From: Brienomyrus brachyistius
Lineage: Eukaryota > Chordata > Actinopteri > Osteoglossiformes > Mormyridae
DNA: 64,000 nucleotides
NCBI RefSeq assembly: GCF_023856365.1
Contig: NW_026042703.1
Span: 1 to 64,000 of the forward strand
Direction of reading: 5' to 3'
The notes beneath the pieces are model-generated. The model was not told the DNA's origin and ran no database searches. It saw only the letters and a list, made by a program, of their open reading frames with translations. Numbering within the stretch: the stretch's first letter is position 1; every line of letters starts with the position of its first letter. Shown here piece after piece: positions 11,940 to 21,807 of this stretch. Both the position numbers and the translations under genes were made by a program.

Positions 11940-12646
11940 GTAAGACGAAGCGGGAAATTCGAGCGAGCGAGTGCTGTGCAGACGCGAGCGCGTAGAGGGG
12001 ATGGGTTTTCAGCACTCGAGCACACGCACGCGCGTGGTTCGACTTTTGGCCCTAATTTAACGGCGAGCGAGTGAGTGAGTGCTGTGCAATCGCGAGCGCG
12101 TAGAGAGCATGGATTTTCTGTTTTTATGCGCACGACTTTTGGCACTAATTTAACGCCATAGAAATGTGTGTTTAAAAGGGGAGGAGATCGGGTTGCAGCG
12201 CTGGTGTGAGCGGTTTCTCCGGGCAGTTCGCTCGAGGCTAACGTGGCTTTGGGAACGTGGTGCACCCGTCACCCATGCCAGGGAAGAAATCAAAACCGAA
12301 ATGCTAGGAATATGGACTTCATCTTACGTCAAGCGTTTTCCCCTCCATTGACGCCCATAAAGAAAAGGCTTAAAGTCCATATTCCTAGCATTTCGGTTTT
12401 GATTTCTTGTCAGGTAAGTCTTTATGGCCAGATACATTCGCGAGAAATTTGGTGATTTGTGGTGACTGTTTTAATACATTAAGTTGCGTTACGCATTTTC
12501 ACATTAAGCGTTTTAGAATGTCCCGTGGCAGGTATCCCCTTCTATTGCCCTAGGGAGGGTTGTAACCCTCGTCTGTATATTAATAAAGAATAATCCTTCT
12601 ATTCCTGTCTCATGTATCTGGACCTCCCCAGCAATTTAACGAAATT
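11940..12646 (+). mobile_element. LTR-like block of an undetermined retroelement
   Basis: Two imperfect direct repeats of about 100 bp (11960-12062 and 12063-12152) share GAGTGCTGTGCA, GCGAGCGCGTAGAG and CGACTTTTGG. They look like duplicated U3 enhancers. They are followed by a TATA-like TTTAAAAGGGG at about 12171, an AATAAAGAATAA poly(A)-type signal near 12580, and then a primer-binding-site candidate. No gag or pol follows, so only a 5' LTR-like piece remains. The left boundary is not defined. Confidence 0.45.
12284..12408. repeat. Perfect long hairpin (36-bp arms)
   Basis: Positions 12284-12319 and 12373-12408 are perfect reverse complements, separated by a 53-nt loop. Each arm contains CATATTCCTAGCATTTCGG or its complement. 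It lies inside the LTR-like block, downstream of the TATA-like box. A transcript would fold into a strong stem. Confidence 0.9.
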
Positions 12647-12659
12647 TGGTGGCAGCGGT
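12647..12659 (+). other. Candidate primer-binding site, tRNA-Leu type
   Basis: TGGTGGCAGCGGT complements the 3' end (ACCGCTGCCACCA) of a vertebrate tRNA-Leu over 13 bases, after which the match stops. It sits right after the U5-like end of the LTR block. Confidence 0.4.
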
Positions 12660-13107
12660 TACAAGTGAACCCGTTTAAGTTTAGCGCTCATACTTCCGTC
12701 CATATGTTTAAGACCCACCTTGGCTGACTTAGCTGACATGTCCTGATTTCATAATCTTCAAATTTGTAATCTTTTCTCCTTCATCTAACTCCATGTTTTT
12801 AACTTCTTGTCATTTTCTTGCCGTTTGACTCATAGAAAATTATCAGACTTAAATGACACGTCAGCCTGTGCAGACAGCGATTTCAATGTTTTAATAAATT
12901 GGCCAGCAGGTGGGGGCAGTGCTCAATTTCATTAATGCCATTCAGAAAACTTTCAGGCTTTATGTCTTAATGAACAGCCTAGAAAAGGACAAAGCATTAT
13001 ATTACTGATGCATACAGCAGATCCCCAACTCAGGCTGTGTTGCATATTCTTAACAGTGCTACAGTATGTTCACACAGCCAGTACAAACAAACTTGCAAGA
13101 TCTAGAC
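12660..13107. other. No recognised feature
   Basis: Sequence between the LTR-like block and the MITE. I recognise nothing in it. Confidence 0.4.
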
Positions 13108-13412
13108 CAGGGGTCACCAACCTTTTTAAAACGGAGAGCTACTTCACGGGTACTGAGCCATACGAAGTTTGATATCAGTTTTAAACGCCCTCCTAAACAT
13201 GTCTAAACTTCATGCATGATAAACATGTTTTAAATGCTTTTTTATATTCAATTTCAAATCTATATAAATGCAAATGTGATAGATTAGAAACAGGACAAAA
13301 TAAAATTTTAGATGATGTTCGCTGGTGAGTTGTGCTATTTTATAGAACAGGTCCACGGGCAACTCATGTGGTCATTGGGGGCATCCTTGGGGCACCATGT
13401 TGGTGACCCCTT
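13108..13412. mobile_element. hAT-type MITE
   Basis: A 305-bp element has terminal inverted repeats (CAGGGGTCACC at the left, GGTGACCCCTT at the right) and perfect 8-bp target duplications ATCTAGAC (13100-13107 and 13413-13420). The 8-bp duplication and CAGGG-type ends identify the hAT superfamily. It encodes no transposase. Confidence 0.88.
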
Positions 13413-13840
13413 ATCTAGACCTACCACATCAGGTAGGAAGGTGCCTATTTCTACCAACTATTCAGACCATCAGACCCAAACCATACATTCAGTCATGCAC
13501 AGGCACTCCACCAGAGGGCTCTACATTCTGTCCTACATCTGCTCACCTGTTAGACCCACACTCAGTCTCCATCCTGATTTCTACCTACTACTCGGACTAT
13601 CTCACCAAAACCAGTCCTGTGGCCTGTTCTATGAAGCGGGGTTACTGGCTTATTGGGGAAACTTGTCGGATTTCTTGATCGGGACCTTCAACTGCTCTGC
13701 CATAGAGAGCATCCTAACATGCTGCCTTACGGTCTGGTATGCGGGCTGCTGGTGGCCTCCTACCGCTCTGCCATAGAGAGCATCCTAACATACGGCCTTA
13801 CGGTGTGGTATTCGGGCTGCTGGTGGCCTCTATGACTTTT
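13413..13840 (+). pseudogene. LINE reverse-transcriptase fragment with 71-bp tandem duplication
   Basis: Two frames give AIESILTCCLTVWYAGCW and AIESILTYGLTVWYSGCW, a segment typical of the post-RT region of fish L2-like LINEs. The two copies start at 13694 and 13765, a 71-bp tandem duplication. Upstream is a simple-sequence-like series of CAGACC/CTACTA motifs. Confidence 0.5.
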
Positions 13841-14164
13841 TTTGTAGACAGTCCATCTGTGTGGTGCTGTTTGCACGAATTGTTTTGGGAAATGCACTTA
13901 CAGTTTTGCAGATGTTAAGGGTGATTCCAGAAATGCATCAAAGCAACTGAGGAACTGCAATGTCACTGTACAGTTACTTATAATGGGCGCCAATGTAATG
14001 TGTAGAGTGGCAAATAAACTGATTCACCATTTACTCTCATGTACATCACTTAAAATGCTTGTTTTAAATGCAAATGTGTGAATGTAAATCTAAGCAGTAA
14101 AGCTACAATTTACATTCTGTTTGCATGGTGGAAAGAACATTTAATCTGCCTTTTAAGTGTGATT

Positions 14165-14400
14165 AGAAGATCTAATGCCTGTGTGCTTGTAATAAGATGG
14201 TCGCTGGTTCAAACCCAGCCACAGCACATCTCTGCGTCCTTGAGCGAGGCCCTTAACCCCCAGCTCACTGGGCATCACTATGGGTGGCTGCCCTTCGCAG
14301 ACAACTTACTCTGTTTACTCTAAAAAAAAGAGAGCAAGTTGAGAGAGAAGTTAAGACAATTTCTCCACAGGGACCAATAAAGTATCAATTATTATTACTG
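14165..14400 (+). mobile_element. tRNA-derived SINE, family B, copy 1
   Basis: It contains a B-box-like GGTTCAAACCC at about 14207 and the conserved fish-SINE segment CTTGAGCGAGGCCCTTAACC. The tail reads ACAGGGACCAATAAAGTATC. A second copy lies at 38419-38640. Family name not assigned. Confidence 0.65.
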
Positions 14401-14777
14401 TATGAGAGACTGTCTAATATCAGATAGATAACAGACTCATACTGTGCTGAGCTTGTCTGAGAGAGATGATTAGCAAATGCTCTCCCACAGTATCTCAGCA
14501 CTCTGTACAAAGAACTTTATATGCTCAGTATCTGCTCCTGTTTATCTAATTGTTCTCATTTTAACTGGATGTTAAGGAGTAAATTAATAAACGTCATGTA
14601 AGTGCACATTAAAATGCTTTTTCACTGTTACTTAAGTTCCCATGTGAACAGCCAATCAGATCAGCCTGATGTGTGTCTCTCTGTTTCCTCTCTGTTTCCT
14701 GCCCTTTCATCCCGACCACGACCATGATCTCTCACTTAGCAGCAGAGCAGTTTATTCTAAACAGTGGAAGCACAAAA

Positions 14778-14811
14778 ATGTTCAGACTCTTTGGTCTTCT
14801 CATTTTCATTA
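14778..14811 (+). CDS. nitr: NITR-like receptor, exon 1 (signal peptide)
   Basis: ATG at 14778 opens a short hydrophobic leader (MFRLFGLLIFI). The exon ends in phase 1 at a GTAAGG donor (14812), matching the phase of the next exon. Six exons of a novel immune-type receptor follow: leader, V domain, I domain, transmembrane and two cytoplasmic exons. NITRs are type I membrane receptors of teleost lymphoid/NK-like cells. The region 14401-14777 upstream holds no other gene and should contain the promoter, but no TATA box is convincing. Confidence 0.75.
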
Positions 14812-14979
14812 GTAAGGCCCTATAATATAAATTATTTTGGGATTTTAATATTTTCATTTATCTGTATGATGTGATCAGTGGAATTTGGCCATTTAATCTG
14901 CATCATAGTTAATAGTTATTTAGATTACTATTATATGTCTTATTTGATTATGATTTTTTTTGTTTTTCTGTTTTTGCAG

Positions 14980-15327
14980 ACACTGCACTGACTACAGATG
15001 TTGTTCAGCCCAGTCACCTGATGAGGGTTCAGCTTGGAGACAGTGTGACCCTGACATGCTTCTGTCAAGGAGAAACAACTTTTGTTACTTTGTTTAAGCA
15101 AGCTGTTGGTCGGAAGCCCCAGCCCATGGCGAAAGCACTTCTCTACGTACCTGGTGAATTTTACAAGGAATATAAAAGCATAAAACGTTACTCCTTACTG
15201 AATGCAGAGGGGAGTTTTAACCTCACTATTTCTAACGTGGAGCCGTCAGATTCTGCAGTGTATTATTGTGCTGCTGTGTTTCTTCATGAGGTCACCTTCG
15301 GGAATGGAACCTTTGTCATAATCACAG
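14980..15327 (+). CDS. nitr: NITR-like receptor, exon 2 (V-type Ig domain)
   Basis: The exon encodes one V-set domain of about 115 residues. It shows the first cysteine in VTLTCFC, the second in SDSAVYYCAA, and a J-like end FGNGTFVIIT. The usual core tryptophan after the first cysteine is replaced: the segment reads FVTLFKQAVG, as is common in NITR V domains. A variable V domain ending in an unrearranged FGxGT motif is the family hallmark and separates it from antigen-receptor V segments, which need recombination signals (none seen). Acceptor TTTTTGCAG, donor GTAAAT, phase 1 at both ends. The membrane-distal V domain probably contacts ligand, by family analogy. Confidence 0.85.
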
Positions 15328-15497
15328 GTAAATGAGATTCCAACTATTTTCATATTTGCTTTATTATAATGTCAGTAAGATTATTCCCTGCAAAATAATT
15401 TTGACAGTTTAGTTGTTTGTCAATATAAAATTAGCAAAGATACCTTATTGTCTGCTTTGTTCCATAAATGTTTTTCTAAACATCAAACAAAAATCAT

Positions 15498-15528
<31 letters not shown>

Positions 15529-16261
15529 ACAATTTGTTGCATTTTGCTTGCTGTCAGCCAAAAGCCTAACCTTCTCTTTATACAGATGTTAATGTTACAC
15601 ATTGCAGCCTCTTTAAAACAAATAACATAAAAAAATGTTTGAGTTGTTATATACAGTATAGGACTGTGCAAAAATCTTAAGCAACAAAAGAAAATTATTT
15701 TTGACGTTATTTATCTGAGCAGTCAGTGTGTATTCACTCTGAAAAAAAAAATGCATGATTTAACATATGAACTAGGGATGTGCACCATTCAGAACTGATT
15801 TGAGAATGAAATTCTCAAATACGTATCCTAAAATTCAGGATTTTGAATACATATATGAACTTGAATTTCAGTTCATTTTGTTAATCTGAATTACATTTGA
15901 ATTGTGGTTGAAAACAGGTTGTGGCATTGAAATTTATATTTGAATTTAAAGAAGAAGAACGAAAAAGGGTTTGGATTCAAATTCAAGTTCATATACGTAC
16001 TGTAGGTGTAGCTTTTAACTAAAATATGAACTTTAATTTAAATATGAATTATACATAAACACATTAACATTGTTATACATCATTGTTATAAAAATGTCGT
16101 TTTGTAAAGAATGAAATAATGCAACATTTGAAGTGTCACCTAAAATAATAATTATACTGTCATTTTGTGCACCATGGTGGATCTGCTCATAGGAAGAGCT
16201 GAGTGTCTCTCCTTAAAAGTCAGTGTTGGCTGCAGTGACGGCAGTTTCTAACCTAAGAAAC
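15328..16261 (+). other. NITR intron 2, left part
   Basis: Intronic A/T-rich sequence with a (TTA)n microsatellite at about 15499-15529. The antisense provirus at 16267-23920 interrupts the intron. Confidence 0.7.
15499..15529. repeat. (ATT)n microsatellite
   Basis: About ten uninterrupted ATT/TTA units in the NITR intron. Confidence 0.9.
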
Positions 16262-16266
16262 GTCCC

Positions 16267-16605
16267 TGTTGGGGAAAGCGCCCGGCGTTTCCACCCCAAC
16301 TCCACATTTATGAGACACACACAGGTTACAGTTTTACTTGCAAGGGTACCCACACTCTCTGCAATGCAAACTACAGCAGAATGTGTTACAAAGGGTGGTT
16401 CCCCTTGTCTTCTTTATTTATAGTCAATGGGGGGCGCAAGAGAGGGAAGTGAGATTCTTATCTAAGTAGGCAGCTGTTAACCACCTACTTAGAGTACAAT
16501 AGCTAAGAGTATGTGGCTAGAAGATAAGAAATAACGTATACATATATATTTACACTCATTGCTGATCATACAGAAATGATTAACAACTGTTTCTTCAACC
16601 TAACA
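16267..16605 (-). repeat. ERV 3' LTR (left copy)
   Basis: 339 bp, with ends TGTTAGG...CCCCAACA on the minus strand. It is identical by eye to the right copy. It contains TATAAATAAAG, which combines a TATA box and an AATAAA signal. Confidence 0.95.
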
Positions 16606-16617
16606 GTCCCTCCTGTT
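16606..16617 (-). other. ERV polypurine tract
   Basis: On the minus strand AACAGGAGGGAC directly precedes the 3' LTR, the expected place for plus-strand priming. Confidence 0.7.
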
Positions 16618-16782
16618 TATCATGACAGTATGATCAGAAGCATCAACATTGTACAAGTTGCAAAAGCACTTTAGGTACAACCTTCATTTAGACCACATTG
16701 TCATTATCCTGGAAAACATTTAATTCCGGTTCTTCAGGTCCGAGCCCTGCACGGGTGCTTTCGGCTCGGCCGTCATTATGAA

Positions 16783-16977
16783 TTATATGTCTTCTTCATC
16801 GCCATCGCTGGAAACAGGCTCTGTCTCTATAGTTTGGGTAAGGGAGAGAAACATTGTACTGCGTGTCCGAAAAGCAGCGTTAAGAGCTTGATTAATAAAC
16901 ATTTTCAAACATGGTATAACAGTAATAAAACAACAGAAAAATAAAATGAAAAACAAAAGAAAATATAAGTGAAACAT
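16783..16977 (-). pseudogene. ERV env C-terminal remnant
   Basis: A 64-codon frame starts with a long hydrophobic stretch (about residues 2-24) followed by a polar tail ending in acidic residues. This fits a membrane anchor with cytoplasmic tail of a retroviral transmembrane subunit. It starts inside the TAATG that ends the env leader frame. The surface/TM body that should lie between the two is missing, so it is a deletion remnant. Assignment rests on position and hydropathy. Confidence 0.45.
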
Positions 16978-17300
16978 TACTTTGATATCCTATACCTGCA
17001 GAAGATATTCATAGCTCTGCCATACACCGTAGGTCCTTCACTATGAGTGAGCATTACTGAACAAACATAGCAATTTGTCACATTTTTCGCTGTTACAGTA
17101 TCATGTACATATCGGTACCAGTAGTTTTGCATAAATGGATGTGAGTGGTCAGCGGGCAACGGGCGTAGATGGAAGTCATCATGGGTCCATCGCCGTAGGT
17201 GCTGTAATGGAGCTGGTGAGAGCCAGGACAACCATACAAGTCCTACAACAAGAATGACCCCTAGAGTCACTTTACCACATCCCCACCCTATCAGGGCCAT
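16977..17300 (-). pseudogene. ERV env N-terminal remnant
   Basis: 107 codons: a signal-peptide-like hydrophobic segment at about residues 10-28, then a stretch containing NVTNCYVCS, which resembles the start of the surface subunit in fish endogenous retroviruses (a potential N-glycosylation site beside a C-x-x-C motif). It stops after only about 80 extracellular residues. Fusion peptide, immunosuppressive-type and heptad regions are not seen. The gene is thus internally deleted and cannot encode a complete envelope. Confidence 0.6.
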
Positions 17301-17391
17301 CCTAAATAGAGTGCAGCTCAGTTGTTTTCTTCACCGGGTTGAGACAACAGCACCCTATTGGTTACTGTGCCTTTGTAGCGGACTTCCACTG

Positions 17392-20300
17392 CTACTCTGT
17401 TGCTGAGGCCTCTGATAAGGGCTTGATGGGTTTACAGTGACTTTTGTGTATCCAGGAAGGTCGTTCTGCGATCTTTACTGCTGTTGGTGTTGTAAGGAGG
17501 ACTTGATAAGGACCGTCCCACCGAGGTGTGCTCCAATCTTTCCGCAACAGGACCTTGACCAGGACCCAATCTCCCGGCTGCAAGTTATCCTGTTGAGTAG
17601 AAACAGAATTTACCGGCAGACTACTGGGGCTATGTTTTTGTTGTGATGTTAGTAGTTTACGCATCCAATCGGCCAGCGTATTTTCTCGGTCTGCTTTTTC
17701 TATGTCATTCATTTCAGTTGCTAGGGGAAATGGTCTACCATACACTATTTCAAAAGGTGTTAATCCTGCAGGAGTGGGAGTTATTCTCATCCATAATTTT
17801 ACTAGAGACAAACATTCTGGCCACGGCCTTTTTGTCTCTTCCACTGTCTTTCTTAGCCTTGTTTTAATAGTGCCGTTGGTCCTTTCCACTAAGCCTGCGC
17901 TCTGAGGGTGATACGCACAATGATTCTTAAGCGTAAAACCTAATGCTTGTGAGCAAAGGGACATAGTCTGATTTACAAAATGAGTCCCATTGTCTGATCT
18001 TATAATATGAGGTATGCCATAGGTAGGGAAATAATGGCTTACCAAACATTTTGCAACGGTCATTGCATCACAATGCTTTACAGGGTATATTTCTACCCAC
18101 TTAGAAAAGGTGTCTATAATAACTAGACAGTATTTCTTTCCTTGTGACCAAGATAATTCAATAAAATCCATATGTACAACTTGAAACGGATACTCAGCTG
18201 TGGGGAACTGGCCACGTTTTGGTCTGATGTTTCCTTGTGCATTGTGTTTACAACAAATTAAGCATGTCCTACAAAATTGTTTTGCATAATCAGAAAAATT
18301 TATAGCATAGAAATATTGTTGTATGATATGTACCATCCCTCCTGTTGAGACATGAGTATTTCCATGGCTCACCAAAGCAGCTGTTTTGTATAAATTTTTT
18401 GGTAGGATGGGCTTGTCATTCATATAGTAAACTTTCTCTCGTTGTATTGCTCCTCTTTTGATCCAACTTTGTACTTCTATTTTAGGAGCATGAATCTGTG
18501 CATCACATAGCACATCGCTATCTATAAAAAGAATGTCTGCCACTGATAAGGTAGGTTGTTTCAGTGCCGCTTCTTTGGCGGTTTTATCTGCAAAACTATT
18601 TCCTGCGGTTTCTGCAGAGTCATCAGTCTGGTGTGCTTTGCATTTGCACAGTGCAAAGTGAGTCGGTAAATGCACAACGTCTAATAATCTAAGTAGCAAA
18701 TTTGTATGAGTAAGAGATGTGCCCTGTGATGTTCTAAAACCTCTATTTTTCCAGACTCTTGCATGGTGATGGACAGCTGCAAACACATATTGACTATCAG
18801 TGTAGATAGTAAGTGACTTGTTCTTGAACAGTTCACATGCCCTGATCACAGCATAGAGTTCAGCCGCTTGTGCTGAACAAGTAGAAGGGAGTGCATTGGC
18901 TTCTAACACTTCAGTAGATGTAACTACAGCATACCCAACTTTATTTTTTCCCATATCATTTTTTGATGCTGAGCCATCTACATAAACAACTTCTGATCCT
19001 GGTATAAAAGTTTGCAGAATATCTGCTCTTGGTTTTGTTTGTTCTTCTATTGTTGCTTTGCAAGAATGTGGCTCCCCATCCTCTGCGGTGGGGAGGAGCG
19101 TGCTAGGGTTCAATAGGCCACACCGCTGAAGTTCAATGTTAGGTTGTGAGAGCAAAAGTGACACTAAGGTAAGATGTCTTGTATGTGTTAAGAATGGAAG
19201 CGGTGTCTGCAACAAGATTAGAGACACAGAATGAGGAACTTTAAGTATGAGGGGGTGACAAAGTACCAATTCTGCTGATACCTTTACTGCTTCTGCAGCA
19301 GCTGCACATGCCTGTAAACACTGTGGAAAGCCAGCTGCTACTGCATCTAATCGTTTTGAATAGAATGCTAACGGTCTCTCTTTTGCTCCGAATGGCTGTG
19401 TTAATACTGCTTTCATATAACCTTGATTAGCATCTACACATAGGGTGAATGGTTGTTGATAATCTGGTAGAGCAAGGGTCACATTGGTTTGCAACATTCT
19501 TTTTAAATTTGTAAAAGCATTTTCTCCGTCCTCAGTCCATTGTATTTTGTCCTTTAGAGTCATCTCCTTCCCGTATATTAAATTTTGCAAAGGTTGAACT
19601 AGAAAAGCATAATCTGGTAACCATTCTCTACAATAATTGCAGAGCCCTAAAAAGGACATCATCTGTTGTTTAGTCTGTGGTTTAGGTGCTTCCTGTATAG
19701 CTTGTTTCCTTATCTCTAGCAGCGAGCGACCTTTTTGTGAAAGGTTATGCCCTAAATAGACAACTGTCTTTTTGCAATACTGCAACTTCTGTTTAGAAGC
19801 TTTATGTCCAGTATTGTATAAATGCTGAAGCACAGTTAGGGTAGTTTCTTTGCAATGTTGTTCTGAATCTGCTGCTATTAAGATATCATCCACGTATAGT
19901 AATACCTGACTATGTGATGGTATTTCACAGGTACTCATAGAGTATCTAAGGGCCATGGTATATACATGTGGACTTTCAGAAAATCCCTGAGGGAGTCTAG
20001 TATATGTATATTTTTTCCCTTTATAGGTAAATCCAAATAAATGTTGAGAATCAGGGTGCAATGGTACTGAGAAAAATGCATTACTAAGATCCACTACTGA
20101 GAAGTAGCTTTTATCAGGAGTCAATGAGTTGAGCAATAAGTGTGGGTTAGGCACGTCTGGTGCTGCATGTTGCACTATGTTATTAACCGGTCTTAAATCC
20201 TGCACCATGCGCCATTTCCCTGTATGTCCCTTCTGGACTGGAAAGATAGGAGTGTTGCAAGTGGCTTCAGGAGCCTCTCGCAATATTCCTGATGCTAACA

Positions 20301-20448
20301 TGTCTTGCACTACAGGGGCTATACCTTTTTCTGCTTCAGGTTTTAATGGGTATTGCCTAACTACCGGACGGTGTTCTGATTTCACAATTACTTTGTAAGG
20401 TGGAAACCCCTTTACCAGCCCTACATCAGTGGGGGAGGACGACCACAA
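17392..20448 (-). CDS. pol: ERV pol: reverse transcriptase, RNase H, integrase
   Basis: A 1018-codon uninterrupted frame. RT spans about residues 20-250, with catalytic Asp 120, RLPQGFSES near 151-159 and YVDD at 185-188. RNase H is about 485-630, with Asp 491 (YVDGSAS), Glu 530, Asp 551 (YTDSQ) and Asp 621. The integrase zinc finger has His 695 and 699, Cys 726 and 729. The catalytic core has Asp 761, Asp 819 and Glu 855, with exact DD35E spacing. The frame begins after a TGA at 20509-20511 that separates it from protease, in the same reading frame, so the listed start is a non-ATG codon and expression would need readthrough. Motif integrity suggests very recent activity. The + strand frames overlapping it are shadows. 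Confidence 0.93.
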   Translation of the reverse strand: MWSSSPTDVGLVKGFPPYKVIVKSEHRPVVRQYPLKPEAEKGIAPVVQDMLASGILREAPEATCNTPIFPVQKGHTGKWRMVQDLRPVNNIVQHAAPDVPNPHLLLNSLTPDKSYFSVVDLSNAFFSVPLHPDSQHLFGFTYKGKKYTYTRLPQGFSESPHVYTMALRYSMSTCEIPSHSQVLLYVDDILIAADSEQHCKETTLTVLQHLYNTGHKASKQKLQYCKKTVVYLGHNLSQKGRSLLEIRKQAIQEAPKPQTKQQMMSFLGLCNYCREWLPDYAFLVQPLQNLIYGKEMTLKDKIQWTEDGENAFTNLKRMLQTNVTLALPDYQQPFTLCVDANQGYMKAVLTQPFGAKERPLAFYSKRLDAVAAGFPQCLQACAAAAEAVKVSAELVLCHPLILKVPHSVSLILLQTPLPFLTHTRHLTLVSLLLSQPNIELQRCGLLNPSTLLPTAEDGEPHSCKATIEEQTKPRADILQTFIPGSEVVYVDGSASKNDMGKNKVGYAVVTSTEVLEANALPSTCSAQAAELYAVIRACELFKNKSLTIYTDSQYVFAAVHHHARVWKNRGFRTSQGTSLTHTNLLLRLLDVVHLPTHFALCKCKAHQTDDSAETAGNSFADKTAKEAALKQPTLSVADILFIDSDVLCDAQIHAPKIEVQSWIKRGAIQREKVYYMNDKPILPKNLYKTAALVSHGNTHVSTGGMVHIIQQYFYAINFSDYAKQFCRTCLICCKHNAQGNIRPKRGQFPTAEYPFQVVHMDFIELSWSQGKKYCLVIIDTFSKWVEIYPVKHCDAMTVAKCLVSHYFPTYGIPHIIRSDNGTHFVNQTMSLCSQALGFTLKNHCAYHPQSAGLVERTNGTIKTRLRKTVEETKRPWPECLSLVKLWMRITPTPAGLTPFEIVYGRPFPLATEMNDIEKADRENTLADWMRKLLTSQQKHSPSSLPVNSVSTQQDNLQPGDWVLVKVLLRKDWSTPRWDGPYQVLLTTPTAVKIAERPSWIHKSHCKPIKPLSEASATE

Positions 20449-20508
20449 CCCTTCTGGGAGGCGATCTAGATCTGGACATGATCCCTCCTCCAGGGTTGAA
20501 AAAATTTG

Positions 20509-21471
20509 TCAGGTTGGGTCCTTTAAGTGTGTGGTGGGAGTGGTTTGAACTCTCCATCCCAAAGGAAACCGCCACACATTGTGTTTCTCATCATAGCTCC
20601 AACAGGAGCCAGATACGGGTTGGTAGTCATTGTAACTGTGCATAGAATCTCGTAAGAACATCTCTACATCTCTCCACTGCATCTGGGGTGGTTTTGAAAG
20701 AGATACGTGTGGTGTTCTCTCTCTAAATACAGCCTGTTGCTTGTTAGATAAAATGACTGAGGCTGCTGAAAACCCAGTGGTGGGGTTAACATACATATGT
20801 TGTAAGGTAATACAAGTGTCTTGGAGGGCATGAAACGTTTTGTCATAGACATAATCTGGTCCAAGGGTGTCTTTGTACCACATAGTGACGTGTAAGGCAT
20901 CGTCAGGCATGAACTGGGCCTGTCTAGGGGACTGCTTTTCTCTAGTTTTCCGCAATAATTCTCGTGTCTGTGCAGTTCCCCCTAGGTCCAGAGACCAGTA
21001 ATATTGTGGTGTTGTGGTTCCTTGCACAACATAAGCTTCTTCATTTACGATTGCTTTCATGCCAGTGGCTGTGGCAACCACGCTAATGCCCATTTGTACC
21101 ATAAGGTCTCGGCCTAACAAGTTAACAGGACAAGAAGGGCTTATTAACACCTGTGCTTGACATTCAAGTCCAGTTTCCTTATCTTTTACTGCAACTGGGT
21201 TTGTTAACTGATGTCTGTCTGTCTGACCTCCTGCCGTTTTTATATTTATGACTGATGAAGAATATGTGACTCCGGGAGGACTGGAGGTTAGGACAGTCCT
21301 ACATGCTCCAGTGTCACACAGACATTCATATACTTTGCCGTTTATGACTAACTTCCGACTTGGCAAGGTTTCCCACTGCCTTTCTGCTAATAACTGACAC
21401 ACTGCTTGTAAATCTATTTCCTTATCTAAAAGGTCTTGTAAAGTGACCTCCGTTTCCTTTCTTAAAATCAC
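20509..21471 (-). CDS. pro: ERV protease region
   Basis: 320 codons. The aspartic protease active site is Asp-Thr-Gly at residues 53-55 (CLCDTGACRTVL), with a later PVNLLGRDLM segment typical of retroviral proteases. The C-terminal half leads toward RT. It is in frame with nucleocapsid (upstream, across a TGA at 21520-21522) and with pol (downstream, across a TGA at 20509-20511). The first TGA fits the gag/pol junction position where related retroviruses use stop suppression. The second is unexpected and may be a mutation. The first Met is internal to the readthrough frame. Confidence 0.85.
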   Translation of the reverse strand: MILRKETEVTLQDLLDKEIDLQAVCQLLAERQWETLPSRKLVINGKVYECLCDTGACRTVLTSSPPGVTYSSSVINIKTAGGQTDRHQLTNPVAVKDKETGLECQAQVLISPSCPVNLLGRDLMVQMGISVVATATGMKAIVNEEAYVVQGTTTPQYYWSLDLGGTAQTRELLRKTREKQSPRQAQFMPDDALHVTMWYKDTLGPDYVYDKTFHALQDTCITLQHMYVNPTTGFSAASVILSNKQQAVFRERTPHVSLSKPPQMQWRDVEMFLRDSMHSYNDYQPVSGSCWSYDEKHNVWRFPLGWRVQTTPTTHLKDPT

Positions 21472-21519
21472 CTCTGTTTTGCCTCGGATGGTGTCGGTAA
21501 CAGGGGCCTCCGAGGGGGG

Positions 21520-21729
21520 TCATTGATCATTGTTTTCAATGGAGTTTGGGTTATATGGTTGTTTCCCTACTCTACAATTCCTAGCTAAGTGTCCAGGTTT
21601 CCTGCATGTCCAGCAAATGTTATCTTGCTGAGACGAATTCCTGTAATTGTTTCTGAAAACACCTCTCCCCCTTCCTCGGCCTCTTGACCTTCCTCTGAAT
21701 CCTCCCCTCCCCGGAGGATTCATTTGCAC
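21520..21729 (-). CDS. gag: ERV gag nucleocapsid segment
   Basis: 69 codons from an internal Met. An arginine/glycine-rich stretch (residues 7-23) is followed by one zinc knuckle, CWTCRKPGHLARNC (Cys 39, Cys 42, His 47, Cys 52; CX2CX4HX4C), which binds viral RNA. It ends at TGA (21520-21522). Upstream the frame stays open back to a TAA at 21808-21810 that separates it from capsid, so it is the 3' end of gag rather than a separate gene. Confidence 0.85.
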   Translation of the reverse strand: MQMNPPGRGGFRGRSRGRGRGRGVFRNNYRNSSQQDNICWTCRKPGHLARNCRVGKQPYNPNSIENNDQ

Positions 21730-21807
21730 TAGCGCTACTACTTCTGAGGCGCTGAATATTGTGTCTGTCTTTTCCTGTTTCTGCGCTTTCTGCGCGTGTT
21801 GAGCATA

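Noticed and set aside
15021..15335. Rearranging T-cell-receptor or immunoglobulin V segment
   Set aside because: The J-like FGNGT is already joined in the germline, no recombination signal follows, and transmembrane/ITIM exons follow instead.
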